Source of the DNA: Burkholderiales bacterium
Lineage (GTDB): Bacteria > Pseudomonadota > Gammaproteobacteria > Burkholderiales > Burkholderiaceae
DNA length: 5,221 bases
Assembly: GCA_947447845.1 (NCBI GenBank)
Contig: CANFNO010000255.1
Span: forward strand, 1-5,221
Direction of reading: 5' to 3'
Shown: piece by piece, positions 1 through 5,221 of the stretch
How the letters are laid out: each line of letters opens with the position of its first letter
Numbering within the stretch: position 1 is the first letter of the stretch
Made by a program: the position numbers and the translations under genes
The notes under the pieces: model-generated
What the model was told of the DNA's origin: nothing
The model's database searches: none
The model's input: only the letters and a program-made list of their open reading frames with translations

Positions 1-339
1 CCCGAGATGCACAACCGCACGATTGTCGACGCGGCTTTTACCGCCGCAGGCGTTAGGGTGACACCCGCCATAGAAACCAACTCCATCATGACCATGATGC
101 TGAGTGTGACGGCTGGCGATGTATGCAGTGTGCTGCCCGGTGCGCTGGTGGATACGGTTCGGACCTACAAAGATTTGGAAGCCTTGCCGTTAACGGGGCC
201 CGAGGTGAAAACCCGCATAGGCTTTATCTCTCACGCACAGGCCCGTCCCTCGCGCGCTTTGGAAGCGGCCCTGGCACTTGCACAGGATGGCGCCTGGTTA
301 CGCCACGCTGCCGCGCACAGCGGTTTGCTTGCGGCGTGA
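1..339 (+). CDS. LysR-family transcriptional regulator, C-terminal part (5' end outside window)
   Basis: The reading frame is open from base 1 and ends at TGA 337-339, so only the last 112 codons are present. The ATG at 7 is probably internal, because the two codons before it (Pro-Glu) are in frame and the product is far shorter than the roughly 300 residues usual for LysR regulators. What is visible resembles the end of a LysR effector-binding domain: a segment reading IVDAAFTAAGV, then an AIETNSI stretch, then AGDVCSVLPGALV, which matches the common 'V.aG.Gi..lP' strand-turn of this fold, and finally a helix ending in a WL pair. The N-terminal helix-turn-helix is outside the window. By family, it would be a cytoplasmic DNA-binding regulator responding to a small molecule. 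The ligand and target genes cannot be told from this fragment. It converges on the kinase gene, so it is not part of that operon. The family call is fairly secure; the specific identity is unknown. Confidence 0.8.
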   Translation, partial: PEMHNRTIVDAAFTAAGVRVTPAIETNSIMTMMLSVTAGDVCSVLPGALVDTVRTYKDLEALPLTGPEVKTRIGFISHAQARPSRALEAALALAQDGAWLRHAAAHSGLLAA

Positions 340-352
340 CGACCTGAGTTAC

Positions 353-378
353 CCACCGCGCCGACCGGCGGGTGGTTT
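353..378 (+). terminator. Possible weak intrinsic terminator between convergent genes
   Basis: Bases 353-357 (CCACC) pair with 371-375 (GGTGG). After one bulged G at 358, bases 359-362 (CGCC) pair with 367-370 (GGCG) around a four-base loop, giving a nine-pair GC-rich hairpin 14 bases after the regulator's stop. On the plus strand it is followed by only three T residues (376-378), so it would be a weak terminator for the LysR gene. On the minus strand the hairpin directly follows the kinase stop codon (377-379) but has no T run after it. It could act in both directions or simply stabilise 3' ends. Confidence 0.35.
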
Positions 379-3300
379 AAGCCTCTTCTTCTATCGCCTC
401 GGCGCAATACGAACGGATCAGCGCCAGCAACTCATCTTCCGAGTAGGGCTTGCCCAGGTAATGGTCAACGCCCAGTTCCATCGCATGTTCGCGGTGCTTT
501 TCGGCGATGCGCGAGGTGATCATGATCACCGGGAGATCACGCAAATTGGCATCGTTGCGGATATTGCGCACCAGGTCAAAGCCATCCATGCGTGGCATCT
601 CAATGTCTGACAGCACAACGTCCGGCTTTTCCTGCGCCAGCACTTCCAGCGCATGCAGGCCGTCGTTGGCCAGGGCCACGCGGTACCCTTCGCGCTTGAG
701 CAGGCGCTGCGTCACACGTCGCACCGTAATCGAGTCGTCCACCACCAGAACCAATGGCGCCAGCGCAGCAGAGGGCGATGTCGGGGCCGCAGGTGCGGCA
801 CCCGAAACCGGCGTGCTCTCCGACGCCATTGCGAGGGCCTTGGCTGCATCGCCATACACCGTGGCCAGAGCGACCGGGTTGTAAATCAACACCACCGCGC
901 CAGAGGCCAGTACGGACATCCCTGCCAGTCCGGGCAAGCGCGCCAATTGCGGCCCCAGATTCTTGACTACGACTTCGCGATTGCCCAGCACTTCATCCAC
1001 ATGCAGGGCCAGTCGCTGACCGGCACTGCGGAACACTACAACCGGCAGATTGCGCGTCGGCAATTCCTGACTCTTTCCGGAGACCTGCAACAGAGCGCCG
1101 CCCCAGAAGAAGGGAATGGTTTGTCCGCCGACTTCGTAAACACCCTGCGCATAGCCTTGCTGAACCGACTGCAAGGGCGCGCGCAAAACCGTTTCGATCA
1201 GATTCGAGGGCACGCCGATATTCAAGTCACCCAAGCGCAGCATCACGACTTGCGTCACGGCAGTCGTCAGGGGCAACACGAGGCGGAAGGTGGTGCCTTC
1301 GCCTACCACCGTCTGGGTATCAATCTTGCCACCCAAGGCGTTCAGCTCAGACAGCACGACGTCCATTCCGATGCCGCGGCCCGAGAGTTCAGTCACTTCG
1401 GTTGCCGTCGAAAAACCAGGCGCGAAGAGAAGCTTTGCAGCCGCTTCGTCACTGAGTGTTTCGTCGGGTCCAATCAGTTCGGCGGCAATGGCTTTGGCGC
1501 GGATTTTGTCGAGATGCAGGCCGCCACCATCGTCGCCAAAGGACACCGACACGTCATTGCTTTCCTGGTTTACGGTAATGGTGATGTTGCCAACCGGCGG
1601 TTTGTTAGCCGCAGCACGCACATCCGCTTCTTCAATGCCGTGGGCCACGGCGTTGCGCAAAATGTGTTCAAAAGAAGGCGTCATGCGGTCCAGCACGCCG
1701 CGGTCCATTTCAATACTGCCACCCACAATTTCCAGCTTGACCTGCTTCGCGCTTTCCTTTGCGGCTTGGCGCACCACGCCATACAGGCGCTCGGAAATGC
1801 TTTCAAATTCCACCATGCGCGTGCGCAGCAAATCGCGCTGCAGCTCGCGGGCCTGGCGCCCTTGTGCGATCAAGTCGTCCTCGGCACCTTCCAGTGTGCG
1901 CTGCAAATTGCGCTGCACCGTGGCCACGTCGTTGACCGATTCGGCCATCATCCGTGTGAGTTCCTGCACGCGGGTAAAGCGGTCAAACTCCAGCGGATCG
2001 AAGGCCTGGCCATCGTCCTTGGAGTGCGCCATGCGCGACTGCATTTGTGACTCCGCCTGCACTTCGACCTCACGCAACTGCTGGCGTAAGCGATCCAGAT
2101 TGCCGCTGAGTTCACCCAGGCCGCTGCGCATCTGCACCACGCGCGAATCCAGGCGGGAACGGCTGATCATCACCTCGCCGGCCTGATTGACCAAACGGTC
2201 GAGTAGCAGTGCGCGCACACGCACGGTCTGACCGGACACACTGCGCGCTGCGGCACGGGTGACGCGTGCCACGGTCACGTGTTCCACAACCGGTGCGGCA
2301 ATCACCACGGCCGCCTTGGGCTTGGTCGCAGCGGGGGTGGCTGATGTCGGCGCGGCTTTGGACTCGGACTTGGGCGCCTGGCTGACGTCCTCGCGTGGAG
2401 CCATGTCCAGCGCATCCAGCGTCGCCTGCAAGCCGTCCATTCGCGTCAGCAAGGGCTCCAGTTGGACGGTTTGCAATCCTTCTGAACCCAGGGACTCGAT
2501 ACTGGACTCCATGCGGTGCGACATCTCGCCCAAGCGCATCGCGCCTGCCAGGCGCGCACTGCCCTTTAGGGTGTGCAAAACGCGCAGGGCTTCAGAGCGC
2601 GCGCCCAGATTCTCCGGGCGTGCCACCCACTGGCGCAAGGCCGTGCCCAGTGCGGGCATCAATTCCTGGGCCTCTTCCTGGAATATCGGGAACAGGTCAG
2701 CGTCCAGATGGTCGATGGCATCGATATCGTGTTCACTCGACTCGACCACCTTGAGCGGTGCGGCAGCCACCGCGAGGGGCTGGTAACTGGTCGCTGGTGT
2801 GGCCGGCGCGTCGGCGGGCATGTACGTTTCCAGCGCGGGCTCGGCAAAGTCGCTGGCAATGATGTCCTGCAGGTCTTGCAATACCTGAGGATCGCCTGTC
2901 TTGAGGAAACCGGCAGCGAATTGGTGCAGCAAGCGGCGGATATCCTCTGCCGCCGCATTGAATACCATCGCATGCTGGGCGTTGCCTTGACCATGCAGTT
3001 TCACATGGTCCAGCGCATGCTCCAGTGCGCGTGCCACTTGCGACAAGGCACCAAACCCGACGGTCGCAGACACACCACCCAGCGAATGGGCCAGTGCGAC
3101 ACTGCTGTCGGCAATCGGTCGGTGCAGTTCCAGAGCCCATTCGCTCAACTCGGTAATCAAACGGCGCGACCATTCGTCGGCCTCGTTCAGGAAGACGTTG
3201 TAGAGCGGAATGCTTAGGCGCAAATCGCCAATAACCTTGATTTGCTCGTCAGACTCCTGCGGTTCGACAACAGGGCTGAGTCCGACGGGTGGCTCAGTTG

Positions 3301-5221
3301 GAGCTTCAGATTCGGCGATTGCTTCAGGTTCCGATTCCAGCGGCGGTTCCGATTCCAGTACCGGTTCTAGTGTCGGTTCAGGTTCTGGTGCAATGTCAAA
3401 AGACGACATTGCAACCGGCGTTTCGAGCTCGGCTGGTGCGAATACGGTATCGGCAGCCGGTTCACCCGGCACGTCGCGTTCAAAGGCTGGCTCGGCAGTA
3501 ACGGTGTCGCTTGCGTCGAGCGGATCGACACTGACACCCAGGTCTGCAAAATCAAATTCTCCCAGATCCAATTCGACCGGGGCTGATTGCTCCGGTACCT
3601 CTGGCGCCTGAAATCCTTGTGTTTTATCGAACTGAAATCCCTGTGTCTTGTCGGCCTGGAAAGTCTGCGTTGCCTCGAAGTCCGGGAGCAGTGAATCGAC
3701 GTCTTCGATAGCAAAAGCAGCAGTGGAGCCCGCTTGGGGCAGGGATTCTGCGATTTGGGTCGCCACAAAATCAGGAAATTCCGCAGCGGGTTCGGGTAGC
3801 CATTCGGGCTCCGGCTCAAGCACCGGTTCTGGCTCTGGTTCAAGCACCGGTTCTGGCTCAACCCGGGCATCTGAGGCGTCGACAAGACGGGTGTTTGCAA
3901 ACTCAGCCACCGCCACTTCGTGAGCATCTTCCAGCACCGGTGTGGCTTCTTCGAGTGCAGCAGGCTCTGCCGAGTCATCGAACGGTGTAAAGGCCGACGG
4001 AATCTCCATCTCGCTCAACTCGCCCGGGACATCCAGACGCTCCGTGCGGCCCTCCAGGCGCAGGGCATCCGCAGCCTTGCGGAATGGCTGCGCGCTCCAA
4101 CCATCGGCATTTTGGTGAGAGATGTCTTCGACCCAACGGCCAAATGCCGACAAGGCGCGACCCGCCAGGCTGATCAAGGCGTCACTCACAGGCTTTTGTT
4201 CGGCAAGCCAGGCATTGAGCAATTGTTCGAACGACCATGAGGCTTCACCGAAGTCGTTCAGGCCGACCATCCGGGAACTGCCTTTGAGCGTATGGAAGGC
4301 GCGCCGCAAAGTGGTCTGCTCGGCAAGATTGCCTGGCTCCACGGCGAGCGCACGCACCCCAGCCAGGCCGGCGGCCACAACCTCGCGTGCCTCTTCCAGA
4401 AAAATGCCCTGTAACTCTTCTTCGTCTTCGTCAATTTGCGCCTCGGGCGCAGCAACCGGCGCGGCGGCCAGTTCGAATCCGGTTGGGTTCAATGCGGCGA
4501 CCGTGGGCCAAATGGTGTCTGGCGCTGATGCCACGGGAACCTGGTTCACCGGTTCCGAAGGCACGGACAGAGCAGGCTTGGGCGCCACAGGTGCCGCAAC
4601 CGGCACGGTGATGCGCTGTCGTCCCATCAGGGGCTTGAATTCTTCGGCTTCTTCGTCGTAGACAAATAGCTTCTTGGCCATGGCGCGCTGGTAGCTCAGC
4701 ATGTCAATCAGCAGACCCAAGGCTCCCAGGCTGTTTCCCAGTCGCTCAAAAATGCCGGTACGGGCCGCTTCAATATCGATTTCGTCAATCAGAAATCGTT
4801 CTACGCTGGCTCGCATACGCAAAGTGGCCAGCGAAGGTTGATCCAATCCCAGCACCGAGAACACGCCCCGCATTTGGGCCAGTCGGCTGGGTACGTCGCG
4901 TAAAACGGATCTTTCGGCCGGATTGCGGAAAAACTGGTCTAACGCCAACTCCACTTCGCCCAGGCTGGAGCGCAATTCTTCCACCACGCTGCCCATGGTC
5001 TGGCGGTCGCTCACGCGCCGGTACAGCTCCTCCATCCAGGCTTCCAGCGGTTCCGGTTCAGAACCCGCACGTACCAGTTCCAGGCGTTGGGCCAGGCGGG
5101 CGCAACGGCCAACCATCCGGTCATCGGTGGGGTTCAGATCGTCGTAGGCGGCTTCCAGGTACAGGATGGAGGTGGCTACTTCCATTGCCACGGCAGGCGT
5201 CGGCGCTGTGCCTGAGCGCAC
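377..5221 (-). CDS. chpA: ChpA/PilL-type hybrid chemotaxis histidine kinase of the type IV pilus system (5' end outside window)
   Basis: The minus-strand frame is open from the window edge to TAA at 377-379, giving 1614 residues. The edge codon GTG is not a convincing start: the protein enters directly into a FimL-like helical region, and ChpA proteins run to about 1900-2500 residues, so several hundred N-terminal residues are probably missing. Order seen: FimL-like region (13-190), Pro/Ala linker, Hpt with HTLKG (His310), acidic repeat-rich linker (395-655), Hpt-like domain with HSLGG (His712), Hpt with HTLKG (His883), Ala/Lys/Pro linker, CheA dimerisation and ATPase core (998-1318), CheW-like domain (1320-1452) and receiver (1489-1608, Asp1539). 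No signal peptide or membrane segment is visible, so it is cytoplasmic. By family it autophosphorylates in a pole-associated receptor array and passes phosphate to PilG/PilH-type regulators and its own receiver, controlling pilus extension, retraction and twitching. A CheA of flagellar chemotaxis is unlikely because of the several Hpt domains and fused receiver. The homologue is also called pilL in some genomes. Confidence 0.93.
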   Translation of the reverse strand: MRSGTAPTPAVAMEVATSILYLEAAYDDLNPTDDRMVGRCARLAQRLELVRAGSEPEPLEAWMEELYRRVSDRQTMGSVVEELRSSLGEVELALDQFFRNPAERSVLRDVPSRLAQMRGVFSVLGLDQPSLATLRMRASVERFLIDEIDIEAARTGIFERLGNSLGALGLLIDMLSYQRAMAKKLFVYDEEAEEFKPLMGRQRITVPVAAPVAPKPALSVPSEPVNQVPVASAPDTIWPTVAALNPTGFELAAAPVAAPEAQIDEDEEELQGIFLEEAREVVAAGLAGVRALAVEPGNLAEQTTLRRAFHTLKGSSRMVGLNDFGEASWSFEQLLNAWLAEQKPVSDALISLAGRALSAFGRWVEDISHQNADGWSAQPFRKAADALRLEGRTERLDVPGELSEMEIPSAFTPFDDSAEPAALEEATPVLEDAHEVAVAEFANTRLVDASDARVEPEPVLEPEPEPVLEPEPEWLPEPAAEFPDFVATQIAESLPQAGSTAAFAIEDVDSLLPDFEATQTFQADKTQGFQFDKTQGFQAPEVPEQSAPVELDLGEFDFADLGVSVDPLDASDTVTAEPAFERDVPGEPAADTVFAPAELETPVAMSSFDIAPEPEPTLEPVLESEPPLESEPEAIAESEAPTEPPVGLSPVVEPQESDEQIKVIGDLRLSIPLYNVFLNEADEWSRRLITELSEWALELHRPIADSSVALAHSLGGVSATVGFGALSQVARALEHALDHVKLHGQGNAQHAMVFNAAAEDIRRLLHQFAAGFLKTGDPQVLQDLQDIIASDFAEPALETYMPADAPATPATSYQPLAVAAAPLKVVESSEHDIDAIDHLDADLFPIFQEEAQELMPALGTALRQWVARPENLGARSEALRVLHTLKGSARLAGAMRLGEMSHRMESSIESLGSEGLQTVQLEPLLTRMDGLQATLDALDMAPREDVSQAPKSESKAAPTSATPAATKPKAAVVIAAPVVEHVTVARVTRAAARSVSGQTVRVRALLLDRLVNQAGEVMISRSRLDSRVVQMRSGLGELSGNLDRLRQQLREVEVQAESQMQSRMAHSKDDGQAFDPLEFDRFTRVQELTRMMAESVNDVATVQRNLQRTLEGAEDDLIAQGRQARELQRDLLRTRMVEFESISERLYGVVRQAAKESAKQVKLEIVGGSIEMDRGVLDRMTPSFEHILRNAVAHGIEEADVRAAANKPPVGNITITVNQESNDVSVSFGDDGGGLHLDKIRAKAIAAELIGPDETLSDEAAAKLLFAPGFSTATEVTELSGRGIGMDVVLSELNALGGKIDTQTVVGEGTTFRLVLPLTTAVTQVVMLRLGDLNIGVPSNLIETVLRAPLQSVQQGYAQGVYEVGGQTIPFFWGGALLQVSGKSQELPTRNLPVVVFRSAGQRLALHVDEVLGNREVVVKNLGPQLARLPGLAGMSVLASGAVVLIYNPVALATVYGDAAKALAMASESTPVSGAAPAAPTSPSAALAPLVLVVDDSITVRRVTQRLLKREGYRVALANDGLHALEVLAQEKPDVVLSDIEMPRMDGFDLVRNIRNDANLRDLPVIMITSRIAEKHREHAMELGVDHYLGKPYSEDELLALIRSYCAEAIEEEA
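398..757 (-). other. C-terminal receiver (REC) domain, Asp1539
   Basis: Residues 1489-1608 form a CheY-like receiver with all catalytic positions: acidic pair Asp1495-Asp1496, phospho-acceptor Asp1539 (605-607) within VVLSDIEMPRMDG, Thr1569 in VIMITS, and Lys1591 in the KP pair. It is fused to the kinase by an Ala/Pro-rich linker (about 1456-1488) and followed by a short acidic tail. In ChpA proteins this receiver takes phosphate from Hpt histidines and can act as a sink or relay alongside separate regulators. Confidence 0.96.
866..1264 (-). other. CheW-like (P5) coupling domain
   Basis: Residues 1320-1452 follow the ATPase domain without a gap. They have the beta-rich CheW pattern: VVMLRLGDLNIGVPSNLIETVL, then a YEVGGQTIPFFWGGALL segment, VVVFRSAGQRLALHVDEVLGNREVVVKNLG, and a closing GMSVLASGAVVLIYNP. 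In this family the domain binds the CheW-like adaptor (PilI) and the receptor PilJ, coupling the kinase to the array. Confidence 0.93.
1268..2230 (-). other. CheA dimerisation and HATPase kinase core
   Basis: Residues 998-1152 match the CheA dimerisation region, opening with VRVRALLLDRLVNQAGE. They include a long helical extension around 1030-1130 with a DPLEFDRF segment, longer than in classical CheA. Residues 1178-1318 are the ATP-binding domain: N box with His1186, Asn1190 and His1194 (HILRNAVAHG), G1 box DDGGG (1230-1234), F-box segment LLFAPGFST (1264-1272), G2 box GRGIGMDVV (1281-1289) and the closing VGEGTTF (1306-1312). All boxes look intact, so the kinase should be active. Confidence 0.95.
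2417..2716 (-). other. Hpt domain 2, complete phosphorylation motif (His883)
   Basis: Residues 836-935 begin with DLFPIFQEEAQELMPALG and contain LRVLHTLKGSARLAGAM. His883 is encoded at 2573-2575, with Lys886 and Gly887 intact. It is the Hpt nearest the kinase core, separated from it by about 60 residues of Ala/Lys/Pro-rich linker. No separate CheY-binding P2 domain is visible. By position it is the closest counterpart of the CheA P1 domain and the likeliest primary phosphorylation site. Confidence 0.9.
2852..3250 (-). other. Degenerate Hpt-like domain with His712 but no conserved Lys
   Basis: Residues 658-790 form a helical domain starting near IKVIGDLRLSIPLYNVFLNEA and containing VALAHSLGGVSATVGF. 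His712 (encoded at 3086-3088) is retained, but the Lys of HxxKG is Gly715. In the ChpA family as I recall it, this position often carries HSLAG-type sequences, so the change is probably ancestral. The His might still be phosphorylated weakly, or the domain may serve as scaffold. Confidence 0.72.
3323..3358 (-). repeat. Two-unit 18-bp repeat encoding LESEP[PE]
   Basis: Residues 622-627 (LESEPP) and 628-633 (LESEPE) are adjacent copies. At DNA level 3345-3358 and 3327-3340 share 14 identical bases. It is flanked by further EPEP and ESE runs and belongs to the same acidic linker. Confidence 0.75.
3602..3673 (-). repeat. Three-unit 24-bp tandem repeat encoding KTQGFQxD-type motif
   Basis: Residues 517-524 (ATQTFQAD), 525-532 (KTQGFQFD) and 533-540 (KTQGFQAP) form three adjacent eight-residue units with the consensus TQ[GT]FQ. 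The DNA units are less alike than in the EPEPVLEP array, with several third-position differences, while the TQxFQ core is kept. This fits an older duplication in which the amino-acid motif has been retained. The motif is chemically unlike the Glu/Pro-rich sequence around it. Confidence 0.85.
3788..3859 (-). repeat. Three-unit 24-bp tandem repeat encoding EPEPVLEP
   Basis: Residues 455-462 and 463-470 are both EPEPVLEP, and 471-478 is a diverged third unit, EPEWLPEP. At DNA level 3840-3859 and 3816-3835 are identical over 20 bases with a 24-base spacing. The near identity suggests a recent duplication by slippage. The period is a multiple of three, so changes in copy number would keep the frame. 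Confidence 0.9.
4112..4432 (-). other. Hpt domain 1, complete phosphorylation motif (His310)
   Basis: Residues 264-370 start with an acidic helix containing LQGIFLEEAREVV, typical of Hpt domains that follow 'iF.eEa'. They then carry RRAFHTLKGSSRMVG, with phospho-acceptor His310 encoded at 4292-4294 and the conserved Lys313-Gly314. All key residues for phosphotransfer are present, so this domain should accept phosphate from the CheA kinase core. It is separated from the core by more than 600 residues, so phosphorylation would have to reach across a long flexible linker or between subunits. Confidence 0.88.
4652..5185 (-). other. FimL-like / degenerate Hpt N-terminal region of the kinase
   Basis: Residues 13-190 are predicted mostly helical. 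They include ATSILYLEAAYDDLNP, a WMEELYRRVSDRQTMGSV segment and LGNSLGALGLLIDML. I recognise this as the region of ChpA/PilL proteins that resembles FimL, a stand-alone twitching-motility protein built from Hpt-like helices. No HxxKG phosphorylation motif occurs here, so the region is probably structural or a docking surface. The beginning of the region may lie outside the window. Similarity is from memory, not alignment. Confidence 0.65.

Larger units (their letters stand above)
3257..4039 (-). other. Long acidic Pro/Glu-rich linker of the kinase
   Basis: Residues 395-655 contain no recognisable domain. They are dominated by Glu, Pro, Asp, Ala, Ser and Val, with almost no Lys or Arg, and are probably disordered. 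Within them lie two three-unit repeats with an eight-residue period (455-478 and 517-540), a two-unit six-residue repeat (622-633), and a duplicated PDF[VE]ATQ motif (483-489, 513-519). The stretch LDLGEFDFADLGVSVD (550-565) is unusually regular and hydrophobic-acidic, as in short docking motifs. It joins Hpt 1 to the degenerate Hpt. Acidic linkers between Hpt domains are usual in this family; the exact repeats probably vary among strains. Confidence 0.75.

Noticed and set aside
7..339. A complete small 110-residue protein starting at ATG 7
   Set aside because: The frame is open to base 1 and the sequence matches the interior and end of a LysR effector domain, so it is a 5'-truncated gene rather than a small intact one.
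515..530. Perfect 16-bp palindrome GGTGATCATGATCACC, operator-like
   Set aside because: It lies inside the receiver domain and encodes the conserved VIMIT strand (GTG ATC ATG ATC ACC). The symmetry is explained by coding for alternating Val/Ile/Met residues.
653..2050. Long plus-strand open frame of 465 codons opposite the kinase core
   Set aside because: It lies wholly antisense to well-conserved CheA and CheW-like coding sequence. Its product is rich in His, Gln and Arg with no recognisable domain, as expected for a shadow frame in GC-rich DNA.
1290..2186. Plus-strand open frame of 298 codons, Ser- and Arg-rich
   Set aside because: It is antisense to the ATPase and dimerisation region, has low-complexity Ser/Arg composition and overlaps another shadow frame. 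There is no sign of a real protein.
3210..3611. Plus-strand Ser/Gly-rich open frame opposite the acidic linker
   Set aside because: Its Ser/Gly repeats are the reverse complement of the Glu/Pro/Ala-coding repeats of the kinase linker, so it is a shadow.
5219..5221. GTG as the start codon of the kinase
   Set aside because: It is only the first in-frame codon at the window edge. No upstream sequence is available to judge a ribosome binding site, and the family has several hundred more N-terminal residues.

Overview
This window comes from a moderately GC-rich bacterial chromosome. It is most consistent with a betaproteobacterium of the order Burkholderiales, possibly Comamonadaceae. That placement rests on remembered resemblance of the large protein to ChpA/PilL-type hybrid kinases of that group and is an inference, not a search result.

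Layout: bases 1-339 (+) carry the last 112 codons of a gene that begins before the window. It reads as the effector-binding end of a LysR-family transcriptional regulator. A 37-base convergent gap (340-376) holds an imperfect hairpin with a short T run. Everything from 377 to 5221 on the minus strand is one open frame of 1615 codons that is still open at the window edge: a giant ChpA/PilL-type hybrid chemotaxis kinase of the type IV pilus (twitching motility) system. The GTG at the edge is only where the window ends; the true start lies upstream.

From N to C terminus (residues numbered from the window edge) the kinase has: a FimL-like helical region without a phosphorylatable His motif (about 13-190); a first complete Hpt domain with His310; a roughly 260-residue acidic Pro/Glu-rich linker containing two separate three-unit, 24-bp-period repeat arrays plus a shorter repeat; a degenerate Hpt with His712 but no Lys; a second complete Hpt with His883; a CheA dimerisation and ATPase core; a CheW-like coupling domain; and a C-terminal receiver with Asp1539. 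In this family, receptor signals pass through a CheW adaptor to the kinase core, the Hpt histidines are phosphorylated, and phosphate moves to the attached receiver and to separate PilG/PilH-type response regulators. Those partner genes are not in this window and would be expected upstream of the kinase.

No RNA genes, insertion sequences, CRISPR arrays or promoters were recognised. Apart from 340-376 there is no non-coding stretch. The system is recognisable rather than new. The least ordinary part is the repeat-bearing acidic linker.
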